Shown here: piece by piece, positions 1-5,069 of the stretch
Numbering within the stretch: the stretch's first letter is position 1
How the letters are laid out: every line of letters begins with the position of its first letter
NCBI GenBank assembly: GCA_028867095.1
Contig: JAGWHA010000042.1
Coordinates: 1 to 5,069, forward strand
Source of the DNA: Microcaldota archaeon
Lineage (GTDB): Archaea; Micrarchaeota; Micrarchaeia; Micrarchaeales; CABMGC01
Direction: 5' to 3'
DNA: 5,069 nt
Program-made: the position numbers and the translations under genes
The notes under the pieces: generated by a model
What the model was told of the DNA's origin: nothing
Databases searched by the model: none
The model's input: only the letters and a program-made list of their open reading frames with translations

Positions 1-13
1 TATTAGCGATATG

Positions 14-27
14 CTTATAAATATAAG
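14..27 (+). promoter_or_regulatory. Putative TATA-box promoter of the ribosomal-protein operon
   Basis: The AT-rich stretch upstream of uL3 contains TTATAAATA at 15-23, close to the archaeal TATA consensus. With the usual archaeal spacing of about 26 nt to the start site, transcription would begin near position 45 and leave a leader of roughly 50 nt. The box lies inside an inverted repeat, CTTATA at 14-19 and TATAAG at 22-27. A second AT-rich element (TAATTAAT, 33-40) is a weaker alternative. No coding region is visible in 1-92, and no U-rich terminator of an upstream gene is evident. The promoter is inferred from motif and position only. Confidence 0.55.
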
Positions 28-80
28 TCGACTAATTAATTCGAATACTCTCAGTTTTAATGCTCTACTTTACGGTTAAA

Positions 81-84
81 GTGA
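81..84 (+). promoter_or_regulatory. Weak Shine-Dalgarno (GTGA) favouring the GTG start of uL3
   Basis: GTGA matches part of the archaeal Shine-Dalgarno consensus GGAGGTGATC. It lies 8 nt before the GTG at 93, a normal spacing, but 17 nt before the ATG at 102. It is therefore the main sequence argument for starting uL3 at 93. The match is only four bases, so the support is modest. Confidence 0.35.
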
Positions 85-92
85 GTTAAGAA

Positions 93-1076
93 GTGTTTAC
101 TATGAGACGAGGCTCTATGGAATATTGGCCACACAGGAGGGCCAAGAAGGTAATGCCGCGGGTTCGCAACTGGCCCGACATAGCAGCGCCATCATTCACC
201 GGACTCGTCGCATTCAAGGCAGGAATGACCCACGTCGGATTAATCGACGACAGCGAGGAATCATCGAAGGGAACAGAGGTGATAAAGCCCGTAACTGTCC
301 TCGAATTCCCAAGGGTTTTCATCTACGGAGTAAGATTCTATTCAAGAAAGGCAAACCACTACACAGGGGTCACAAAGGACCTCTATGTGAAGGAACTTGC
401 ATCAAAGCTGGGCATCAACAAGACCTCAAACACAACGGACAAGCTCGAGGAGGTGAAGAAGGAGATGCCACACATCACAAACGTTTCAGCGCTCGCATAC
501 CTCGACGCATCGCCTCTCGGATTTGGAAACAAGAGATGGATGAGGTTTGAACTTGACGTCGGAGGAAAGGACAACGCTGAAAAGCTCGCATTTGTCGAGC
601 AGTGGCTCGGAAAGGAGGTAAAGGCAAAGGACTTCCTCGGAGAGGGCGACTATCTCGACGTAAAGTCGATCTCAAAAGGAAAGGGATGGGCCGGAGTCAT
701 CAAGAGATACGGTGTCGCAAGGCTCATGAGAAAGGCAACCCAGAAGATCAGGCACACGGGAACCATGGGAGCATGGCACCCGCCAAAGGTCCTCTACACG
801 ATCCCTCAGGCCGGTCACATGGGATACAACTACAGATCAGAGATGAACAAGAGGGTCCTCAAGGTTGGAACGGCTGCGGAGGCAAACCAGATCAACGTCA
901 AGGGAGGCTACCTAAACTACGGCCTCGTAAAGAATGATTTCATACTTCTTGAAGGTTCAATCCCTGGAGTCCCAAAGAGGCTCGTGAGGATAAGAAAGGC
1001 AATCAGAAACAAGACGGTTGCAAAGAAGCCGCAGTTGACATACATCTCAACCGCATCAAAGCAGGGTGCTGCATAA
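93..1076 (+). CDS. rpl3: Large-subunit ribosomal protein uL3 (L3)
   Basis: uL3 is an early-assembly 23S rRNA-binding protein whose long loop reaches toward the peptidyl-transferase centre. The 327-residue length fits archaeal L3. Visible signatures are RRGSMEYWPHRRAK (5-18), YKAGMTH-like FKAGMTH (41-47), KGKGWAGVIKRYG (195-207), GTMGAWHPP (223-231), PQAGHMGYNYRSE (238-250) and IPGVPKRLVRIRKA (290-303). Residues are numbered from the GTG at 93. That start has a GTGA Shine-Dalgarno 8 nt upstream and gives an N-terminus nearer the family length. The ATG at 102, giving MRRGSMEYW, is a real alternative and ATG is the usual codon elsewhere in this window. In the central loop His242 replaces the near-universal Gln of GQMG and Asn246 replaces the usual archaeal/eukaryotic His. 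It is the first gene of the cluster; uL4 starts 1 nt after its stop. Confidence 0.97.
   Translation: MFTMRRGSMEYWPHRRAKKVMPRVRNWPDIAAPSFTGLVAFKAGMTHVGLIDDSEESSKGTEVIKPVTVLEFPRVFIYGVRFYSRKANHYTGVTKDLYVKELASKLGINKTSNTTDKLEEVKKEMPHITNVSALAYLDASPLGFGNKRWMRFELDVGGKDNAEKLAFVEQWLGKEVKAKDFLGEGDYLDVKSISKGKGWAGVIKRYGVARLMRKATQKIRHTGTMGAWHPPKVLYTIPQAGHMGYNYRSEMNKRVLKVGTAAEANQINVKGGYLNYGLVKNDFILLEGSIPGVPKRLVRIRKAIRNKTVAKKPQLTYISTASKQGAA
1064..1068 (+). promoter_or_regulatory. Shine-Dalgarno GGGTG setting the uL4 start at 1078
   Basis: GGGTG lies inside the last codons of uL3 and matches GGTG of the archaeal consensus. The spacer to the ATG at 1078 is 9 nt. It decides against the in-frame GTG at 1066, which is itself part of this motif and would add four residues (MLHN) before the family-like METSLYQIDG. 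Confidence 0.6.
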
Positions 1077-1077
1077 T

Positions 1078-1875
1078 ATGGAAACATCACTTTATCAAAT
1101 TGACGGCAAGGTAGAGAAAAAGATAGCTCTGCCTGAGACGTTCGCAAAGCCATTTAGGCCAGACCTTGTAAGAAGGGCAATCCTTGCAGAGCAGTCACTT
1201 AAGTATCAGCCACAGGGACACTTCATAAGCGCAGGAATGCAGACCAGCGCAATGTACATAGGAGAATATTCCACCTGGAGAACAGGACGTCACATGGGAA
1301 CCGCAATCAGGCCGAGGCAAAAGCTCGCAGGCGGCGCTCAGGGAGAGGTCAGAAAGATTCCTTCCGCAAAGAAGGGAAGGAGGGCACATCCGCACCAGGT
1401 CGAGAAGATAATCGTAGAAAGAATCAATGCAGTAGAATACAGAAGGGCGCTTGAGTCCGCAATCGCAGGGACGGCAAGGCCTGACGCGGTAAAGGAGAGG
1501 CACATAGTGAAGCTTGCAGCAATACCAATAGTGATGGACAACAAGATTGAGTCCATCGCAAAGACAAACGATCTAATCAAGGTCCTTAGAGGCCTAGGCC
1601 TGGAGGAGGACATCCAGAAGTCACATGATCCAAAGCTCAGAAAGGGATTAAGGAGGCTCTCAAAGCGAAGGATCTTCAGAAAGAGCGTACTCATAATCGT
1701 AAAGGACGCATCGAAGGTCGGCAAGGCGGGAAGAAACATCCCCGGAGTCGACGTCATGTCGATTGACAAGATGACGGTAGGAAACGTCGCGCCGGGAGCA
1801 ATCCCAAGGGTGACGATCTACTCGGAGCACGCAATCAACGGAATGGTCGAGGCAGTGAAGAAGGCAAAATTGTGA
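1078..1875 (+). CDS. rpl4: Large-subunit ribosomal protein uL4 (L4, L4e family)
   Basis: uL4 binds 23S rRNA early in assembly, and its extended loop lines the nascent-peptide tunnel at the constriction. The 265 residues fit archaeal L4e. Landmarks from the ATG at 1078 are LPETFAKPFRPDLVRRA (18-34), the basic tunnel loop at roughly 50-105 ending in KKGRRAHPHQVEKII (98-112), RINAVEYRRALESAIAGTA (115-133) and the C-terminal GRNIPGVDVMSIDKM (218-232) with APGAIPRVTIYSE (238-250). The archaeal family pattern in the last two is ARNHPGVDVV and APGTHPGRLTVW. The gene begins 1 nt after the uL3 stop with its Shine-Dalgarno inside uL3, so translation is probably coupled. I see no truncation. Arginine codons are nearly all AGR, with one CGT and one CGA. 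Confidence 0.97.
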   Translation: METSLYQIDGKVEKKIALPETFAKPFRPDLVRRAILAEQSLKYQPQGHFISAGMQTSAMYIGEYSTWRTGRHMGTAIRPRQKLAGGAQGEVRKIPSAKKGRRAHPHQVEKIIVERINAVEYRRALESAIAGTARPDAVKERHIVKLAAIPIVMDNKIESIAKTNDLIKVLRGLGLEEDIQKSHDPKLRKGLRRLSKRRIFRKSVLIIVKDASKVGKAGRNIPGVDVMSIDKMTVGNVAPGAIPRVTIYSEHAINGMVEAVKKAKL

Positions 1876-1879
1876 TCGC

Positions 1880-2131
1880 ATGGCAACACTAATGTACCCG
1901 ATAGCAACAGAAAAGGCAATAAACATGATCGAGAAAAGCAACATAATCGAGTACGTAGTCGACATGAGGGCGACAAAGCCCGAGATCAAGGCGGAGTTCG
2001 AGAAGATATTCAAGGTAAAGGTGAAGAGCGTCGCAACTGCGCTAACGCCTAGGAACACGAAGAAGGCATACATCAAGATCGCCTCTCAGTTCAAGGCATC
2101 TGACATCGCTCTGAAGTTGAAACTGGTATAA
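1880..2131 (+). CDS. rpl23: Large-subunit ribosomal protein uL23 (L23)
   Basis: uL23 sits at the tunnel exit and in general forms a docking site for nascent-chain factors and the signal recognition particle. The 83-residue protein matches archaeal L23 from end to end: YPIATEKAINMIEK (6-19), VVDMRATKPEIK (26-37), EKIFKVKVKSVATALTP (41-57), NTKKAYIKI (59-67) and a C-terminal helix ending in ALKLKLV. The start at 1880 keeps the usual few residues ahead of the TEKA motif. The ATG at 1892 would clip them. GTGATC at 1872-1877 is an excellent Shine-Dalgarno match and includes the uL4 stop codon, but its spacer to 1880 is short (about 3 nt). The gap to uL4 is 4 nt. Confidence 0.96.
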   Translation: MATLMYPIATEKAINMIEKSNIIEYVVDMRATKPEIKAEFEKIFKVKVKSVATALTPRNTKKAYIKIASQFKASDIALKLKLV

Positions 2132-2148
2132 TCAAACAAGGTTAGAAA

Positions 2149-2865
2149 ATGGGTAAAAAGCTCAAGCAGCAACGACGCGGAAAAGGCTCAAACGCCTACC
2201 GAAAGCCGCCAAACCGCTTCAAGGCGGACGTGGTTATTGGAAATGCCGTCCTTTCCGGCAAGCTCTATGCAGAGGTGATAGAGTTCGTTGACGACCCAGG
2301 GCACACGGCGCCTCTCATGCTTGTAAAGTACGATGACATGAGGGAGCAGATGTTCATCGCCCCTGAGGGAATCAAGGTCGGAGACAGAATACAGATCGGG
2401 CCTGAGGCCTCGATCGGAATTGGCAACATAACAAACATTTCAAAGATCCCAGAGGGTCTTCCAGTCTACAATATAGAGAGAACTCCGGGAGACGGAGGAA
2501 AGCTGGTCAGGGCTGCAGGAAGCTTTGCCACAATCATGGGACACACTGAGAACACGACAACGATCAACATGCCTTCAAAGAAGCCGGTAGAGCTAAACAA
2601 CATGTGCAGGGCGGAAATAGGAATAGTGGCAGGAGGGGGAATGGAGATGCTTCCGATCATGAAGGCAGGAAAGAACCACTACATAAAGCACGCGATCAAT
2701 GCAAAGTGGCCAGTTAACAGGGGAGTAAAGTCAAACCCTGTGGACCACCCATTCGGAGGCAAGCAGCACCACAAGGGAGCAAGCTCGATGATCTCGAGGA
2801 ATGCGCCTCCAGGCGCAAAGGTCGGGCACATTGCGGCAAGCAGGGTAGGAAGAAGGAAGAGATGA
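2149..2865 (+). CDS. rpl2: Large-subunit ribosomal protein uL2 (L2)
   Basis: uL2 is a core 23S rRNA-binding protein needed for subunit association and for the peptidyl-transferase region. The 238 residues match archaeal L2. The N-terminus is KKLKQQRRGKGSNAYRKP (3-20). The OB-like and SH3-like body includes VEFxDDPG-type IEFVDDPGHTAPLM (44-57) and GGKLVRAAGSFATI (116-129). The C-terminal signature is NPVDHPFGGKQHHKG (196-210), then ISRNAPPGAKVGHIAA (215-230). His200 corresponds to the functionally important E. coli His229. Phe202 in DHPFGG also occurs in haloarchaeal L2, so it is not aberrant. AAGGTTAG at 2138-2145 is a plausible Shine-Dalgarno. All four arginines in the first 24 codons are CGN, while the eleven later ones are AGA/AGG. 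Confidence 0.98.
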   Translation: MGKKLKQQRRGKGSNAYRKPPNRFKADVVIGNAVLSGKLYAEVIEFVDDPGHTAPLMLVKYDDMREQMFIAPEGIKVGDRIQIGPEASIGIGNITNISKIPEGLPVYNIERTPGDGGKLVRAAGSFATIMGHTENTTTINMPSKKPVELNNMCRAEIGIVAGGGMEMLPIMKAGKNHYIKHAINAKWPVNRGVKSNPVDHPFGGKQHHKGASSMISRNAPPGAKVGHIAASRVGRRKR

Positions 2866-2869
2866 GCCT

Positions 2870-3256
2870 ATGGCGCGAGTTTACACATTTAGAGGACTTA
2901 CAATCGAGGAGCTTCAGAAGCTTAACCTTGAGCAGTTCACGGCACTGCTAAAGTCGAGGCAGAGAAGGGCGATTGAGAGGATGGGAATCCAGTACAAGGA
3001 GCTCATCGCAAAGGTCGAGCGCGCAAAGAAGACAGGCAAGGTGGTCAAGACGCACGAGAGAGACGGAGTGATTTTGCCATCGTGGGTAGGGATGAATTTT
3101 GCGGTCCATACGGGAAAGGAGTTCAAGCAGATGGAAATCCGAGTGGAAATGCTCGGACACAGGCTCGGCGAGTTTGCATTCTCCACAAAGAGGGTGCAGC
3201 ACAGCGCTCCTGGTATCAGGGCAACAAGAGGTAGCAAGTTCCTCGCGGTGAAGTAA
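2870..3256 (+). CDS. rps19: Small-subunit ribosomal protein uS19 (S19)
   Basis: uS19 belongs to the small-subunit head, near uS13 and the A-site finger contact. The protein is 128 residues, usual for archaea, which carry an N-terminal stretch missing from the shorter bacterial S19. Landmarks are YTFRGLTIEELQKLNLEQF (5-23), SRQRRAIERMG (29-39), the exposed basic segment ERAKKTGKVVKTHERD (50-65), ILPSWVGMNFAVHTGKEF (68-85), EMLGHRLGEFAFSTKRVQH (93-111) and the C-terminal PGIRATRGSKFLAVK. The start lies 4 nt after the uL2 stop. GATGA just upstream (2861-2865) is only an imperfect Shine-Dalgarno, so coupling to uL2 translation is likely. The stop TAA shares its last base with the uL22 ATG. Confidence 0.97.
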   Translation: MARVYTFRGLTIEELQKLNLEQFTALLKSRQRRAIERMGIQYKELIAKVERAKKTGKVVKTHERDGVILPSWVGMNFAVHTGKEFKQMEIRVEMLGHRLGEFAFSTKRVQHSAPGIRATRGSKFLAVK

Positions 3257-4059
3257 TGGGATATAGTTTCAACATTGGCGGCGAGTTCATAAAGGCCCAG
3301 AAGACGGGCATCAACGCTAGCTACAAGGATCTCTCGATTGTCTGCAATGCAATCAGATACACAAGGGCAGCAAACGCGCTTCACATAATCGACAAGCTTA
3401 TCTCGATGGAGATGCCGATCGCGTTCACAAAGTACAACAAGTACATGGGCGCAAGGCACGAGCTCCACGGCAGGAAGGGTGCATACCCTATCAAGGCCGC
3501 AAAGGAGATAAGGGTCGTGATACAGAATGCGCTCGCAAATGCGGACAACAAGGGAATGGTTGACGCAGACACGATGTTCATCGTTCACGCAGCCGCAAAC
3601 AAGACCCAGACAATCAGAAGGCAGCCAAGCAAGGGCTCGCTTGCATGGGGAAGGGGGATGTACGGAAGGAGCGCAATCAACCACAGCGACATCGAGCTTG
3701 CAAAGGTCGAGATCATACTCGGAACGGGAACCGAGGAGTCGCTTTCATCAAACATGAAGTACTTCATGAAGAAGAAGGACACAAAGCCAATCGTCAGGAA
3801 GGCAGCTCCAAAGGCGCCTGCAAAGAAGATGCCAAAGAGCGTCGACGCGACAAACCCTGCACAGATGCAGAAGCTCGCGGCGGCAATCAAGGAGAACATG
3901 CCGAAGAAGGCCGCAGGAGCAGAGCACGTTCATACTCACGAGGAGCACGCACACGCGAACCACGACCACGAGGCGCACAGCCACGAGCACGAGGGCCATT
4001 CGCATGAGCATGAGCACCAGCATGAGCAAAAGGAAGTGAAGAAGGAGCACAAAGAGTAG
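3256..4059 (+). CDS. rpl22: Ribosomal protein uL22 (L22) with a long His-rich C-terminal extension
   Basis: uL22 has a globular domain on the subunit surface near the tunnel exit and a beta hairpin lining the tunnel. Residues 1-158 are the normal archaeal protein: KTGINASYKDLSIVCNAIR (16-34), ARHELHGRKGAYPIKAAKEI (66-85), QNALANADNKG (90-100), FIVHAAANK (108-116) and a hairpin and last strand ending VEIILGTG. Archaeal L22 is usually about 150-160 residues, but this one has 267. The addition is an Ala/Pro/Lys linker (about 177-195), a likely helix NPAQMQKLAAAIKENM (200-215) and a His/Glu tail (224-267) with 16 histidines. The reading frame and AAG/AGR codon bias continue unbroken into the extension, so it is probably coding rather than a frameshift. 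The start overlaps the uS19 stop (TAATG), with GGTGA at 3247-3251 as Shine-Dalgarno. The function of the tail is unknown; metal binding is a possibility only. Confidence 0.95.
   Translation: MGYSFNIGGEFIKAQKTGINASYKDLSIVCNAIRYTRAANALHIIDKLISMEMPIAFTKYNKYMGARHELHGRKGAYPIKAAKEIRVVIQNALANADNKGMVDADTMFIVHAAANKTQTIRRQPSKGSLAWGRGMYGRSAINHSDIELAKVEIILGTGTEESLSSNMKYFMKKKDTKPIVRKAAPKAPAKKMPKSVDATNPAQMQKLAAAIKENMPKKAAGAEHVHTHEEHAHANHDHEAHSHEHEGHSHEHEHQHEQKEVKKEHKE
3925..4023 (+). repeat. Imperfect CAY-GAG coding repeat encoding the uL22 His/Glu tail
   Basis: This stretch encodes uL22 residues 224-256, with 15 histidines in 33 positions, mostly as HxH and HEH units with Glu, Ala and Ser between. At DNA level it is built largely from variants of CAC/CAT followed by GAG or GC-rich codons. 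His is CAC through most of the tract and mainly CAT from about 3997 to 4023. The degenerate hexamer pattern suggests growth by slippage or duplication followed by synonymous drift; that history is inference. Confidence 0.8.
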
Positions 4060-4068
4060 ATTGATATC

Positions 4069-4695
4069 ATGGTAATAGAGAGAAAATTCATAGAGGACGC
4101 AATGGTGAAGGACAAGGTCTCAAAGTACCTTGAGAAAACGCTCACAAGGGCGGGCTTCTCAAGGGTCGAGATCCAAAAGACACCGCTTCTAACTAGAATC
4201 ACAGTCTTTGTCACCACCCCAGGAAAGGTAATCGGAAGGGGAGGTGAGACAATCAACGCGCTCACTGAGACTCTAAAGACAAGGTTCCATGTTGACAACC
4301 CTCAGATTAGCGTCTCGGAGGTCTCAAACCCGAGGCTTGAGCCAAGGCTTGTCGCAAGATACGTCGCAAACTCGCTGGAAAGGGGGGCAAACGCAAGGTC
4401 ACTGCTTCACTCTGTAGTCAGGGACATCATGACCAACGGCGCACTTGGCGCTGAAGTCATCGCCTCAGGAAAGCTTGCCGCAAAGGGAGCAAAGAAGAGG
4501 AGAATCAAGGTAAGGCTCGGATACATGCCAATGGCAGGAGACACGGTAAAGCTGGTCGACTCCGCTGCGCTTGCCGCATACCCCAAGTACGGGGCAATCG
4601 GCATCAAGGTGAGGATCGTGCAGCCTGGAACCGTCTTTCCAGACAGGAAGGCAACGCCTATCGCCCTTCCAAAGAGCATCGCCGCAGCCCAATAA
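4069..4695 (+). CDS. rps3: Small-subunit ribosomal protein uS3 (S3)
   Basis: uS3 lies at the mRNA entry side of the small-subunit head. The 208-residue protein matches archaeal S3. The N-terminus is ERKFIEDAMVKDKVSKYLEK (4-23), then the KH domain with RITVFVTTPGKVIGRGGE (43-60), whose GRGG at 56-59 is the GxxG RNA-binding loop. NPQISVSEVSNP follows (77-88). The C-terminal domain contains RDIMTNGALGAEVIASGKLAAKGAKKRR (118-145), with the conserved SGKL (133-136) and KYGAIGIKVRI (173-183). The tail after VFPDRK is short. The ATG is 9 nt after the uL22 stop. GATTGAT at 4059-4065 is only a weak Shine-Dalgarno. The start is supported by the family-like MVIERKFIED N-terminus. Confidence 0.97.
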   Translation: MVIERKFIEDAMVKDKVSKYLEKTLTRAGFSRVEIQKTPLLTRITVFVTTPGKVIGRGGETINALTETLKTRFHVDNPQISVSEVSNPRLEPRLVARYVANSLERGANARSLLHSVVRDIMTNGALGAEVIASGKLAAKGAKKRRIKVRLGYMPMAGDTVKLVDSAALAAYPKYGAIGIKVRIVQPGTVFPDRKATPIALPKSIAAAQ

Positions 4696-4706
4696 ATATT
4701 TATATC
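4692..4706 (+). promoter_or_regulatory. Putative internal leaderless promoter for uL29 and downstream genes
   Basis: The 31-nt gap between uS3 and uL29 is the largest in the cluster and the most AT-rich spot after the leader. ATAAATATTTAT at 4692-4703 is a perfect 12-bp palindrome overlapping the uS3 stop, and TTTATAT at 4699-4705 resembles an archaeal TATA box. Its centre (about 4702) is 25 nt before the uL29 ATG, the spacing expected when transcription starts at or next to the start codon. No convincing Shine-Dalgarno precedes that ATG, which fits a leaderless message. This is inference from motif and spacing. Confidence 0.45.
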
Positions 4707-4726
4707 AGAAAAGAGAAAACGATGTT

Positions 4727-4924
4727 ATGCACATAAAGGATTTGAGATCACTTGCGCCTGAAGCGCTCAAGGCAAAGCTAGCCGAGGTCAGATTCGAGCT
4801 GGGAATTGAGCGGAGGAAGATCGCATCCACAGGAGTAGCAAGCAAGAAGATCAAGTCAAGAGAGATGAAGAGAACGATTGCGCAGATTCTAACCCTGCTA
4901 AAGGAAAAAGGTGTCGCTGAGTAA
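4727..4924 (+). CDS. rpl29: Large-subunit ribosomal protein uL29 (L29)
   Basis: uL29 is a small two-helix protein beside uL23 at the polypeptide exit. The 65 residues fit the family: an N-terminal MHIKDLRSLAPEALKAKL, the first long helix with AEVRFELGIERRKIAS (19-34), a turn near GVASKKIKS (36-44), and the second helix REMKRTIAQILTLLKEKG (45-62). The turn plus second helix corresponds to the family's RIRNLRRDIARLLTI region. The ATG at 4727 gives the expected N-terminus. The ATG at 4722 is out of frame. It is separated from uS3 by 31 nt and may have its own promoter. Its stop overlaps the aIF1 start as TAATG. Confidence 0.95.
   Translation: MHIKDLRSLAPEALKAKLAEVRFELGIERRKIASTGVASKKIKSREMKRTIAQILTLLKEKGVAE
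4909..4913 (+). promoter_or_regulatory. Shine-Dalgarno AGGTG for aIF1
   Basis: AGGTG sits within the last codons of uL29, 10 nt before the aIF1 ATG at 4924. It matches AGGTG of the archaeal consensus, and together with the TAATG overlap points to coupled translation. Confidence 0.5.
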
Positions 4925-5069
4925 TGGCTGAAATATGTCCTAAATGCGGCCTGCCAAAGGAGCTTTGCGTGTGCGATGTCCTTGACAGGGAGACCACCAA
5001 GAAGATCAAAGTCTCAAAAGTGAAGAAGAAGTTCCAAAAGTACATGACCATAGTCGAAGGGCTCACCGG
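4924..5069 (+). CDS. sui1: Translation initiation factor aIF1 (SUI1/eIF1 family), 5' part only
   Basis: aIF1 binds the small subunit near the P site and promotes accurate start-codon selection. The archaeal protein is about 100 residues, and this window holds the first 48 codons in an open frame to the edge. The N-terminus reads MAEICPKCGLPKELCVCDV (1-19), almost the standard archaeal sequence, with Cys5, Cys8, Cys15 and Cys17 as possible metal ligands. It is followed by KKIKVSKVKKKFQKYMTIVEGL (25-46), the first strands of the SUI1 fold. The frame is too short to be obvious from ORF length because it is cut by the window end. Position directly after uL29 is the known archaeal arrangement. The ATG shares one base with the uL29 stop. 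The rest of the gene should lie just downstream. Confidence 0.93.
   Translation, partial: MAEICPKCGLPKELCVCDVLDRETTKKIKVSKVKKKFQKYMTIVEGLT

Noticed and set aside
1338..2076. Overlapping minus-strand open frames opposite uL4 and uL23
   Set aside because: They are shadows created by the low stop frequency opposite the AGR/AAG-biased genes; no start-site signal or recognisable domain.
2746..2760. Phe in DHPFGG of uL2 in place of the second His of bacterial DHPHGG
   Set aside because: Haloarchaeal L2 has the same DHPFGG, and the critical first His is retained, so this is within normal variation.
2914..3684. Long open frame of 256 codons on the minus strand across uS19 and uL22
   Set aside because: It lies wholly opposite two well-recognised genes, its translation resembles no family I know and is rich in Cys/Leu/Val runs, as expected from the complement of AAG/AGG-rich coding DNA.
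3748..4050. Minus-strand frame of 100 codons with a Leu/Val-rich, membrane-like translation
   Set aside because: It is the complement of the His/Glu/Lys-rich uL22 extension (CAC and GAG read as GTG and CTC), so hydrophobicity is an artefact of composition.
3730..4059. uL22 tail as a frameshift or read-through artefact
   Set aside because: The same frame keeps AAG and AGG codon preference through the linker and ends 9 nt before uS3, preserving operon spacing. No normal stop is visible in any nearby frame that would restore a standard C-terminus.
4692..4703. AT palindrome after uS3 as a transcription terminator
   Set aside because: It has no GC stem and no downstream T-run, and the next genes of the same operon follow directly on the same strand. 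A TATA element explains it better.
1..5069. A defence, mobile or otherwise novel multi-gene system
   Set aside because: Every gene in the window is a recognised translation component in the standard archaeal order, with no integrase, transposase, repeats of CRISPR type or unassigned gene between them.

Overview
The window is the 5' part of an archaeal ribosomal-protein superoperon. All genes are on the + strand: uL3, uL4, uL23, uL2, uS19, uL22, uS3, uL29 and the start of the initiation factor aIF1 (SUI1), which runs off the right edge. The gene order, the archaeal form of each protein, and aIF1 directly after uL29 identify an archaeon. The TATA-type promoter elements and GGTG-type Shine-Dalgarno sites agree with that. 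The uL3 N-terminus (RRGSMEYWPHRRAK) resembles forms I associate with DPANN archaea, possibly Micrarchaeota. That lineage call is a guess from memory. Lysine is mostly AAG and arginine is overwhelmingly AGG/AGA.

Layout: positions 1-92 are an AT-rich promoter and leader with a TATA-like box near 15-23. Then come uL3 (93 or 102 to 1076), uL4 (1078-1875), uL23 (1880-2131), uL2 (2149-2865), uS19 (2870-3256), uL22 (3256-4059), uS3 (4069-4695), uL29 (4727-4924) and aIF1 (4924 onward, partial). Junctions are tight: gaps are 1, 4, 17, 4 and 9 nt, and two TAATG overlaps occur (uS19/uL22 and uL29/aIF1). The one larger gap is 31 nt before uL29. It holds a TATA-like element spaced as expected for a leaderless internal promoter.

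The products work together. uL3, uL4, uL23, uL2, uL22 and uL29 build the large subunit around the peptidyl-transferase centre and exit tunnel. uS19 and uS3 belong to the small-subunit head, and aIF1 acts in start-codon selection on the small subunit.

I see no mobile element, CRISPR array, RNA gene or defence system. Most of the window is ordinary core machinery. The strongest oddity is uL22, which carries about 110 extra C-terminal residues: an Ala/Pro/Lys linker, a short predicted helix, and a His/Glu tail with 15 histidines in 33 residues. Secondary observations are two substitutions in the uL3 loop near the catalytic centre, the putative internal promoter before uL29, and CGN arginine codons clustered at the 5' ends of uL3 and uL2.
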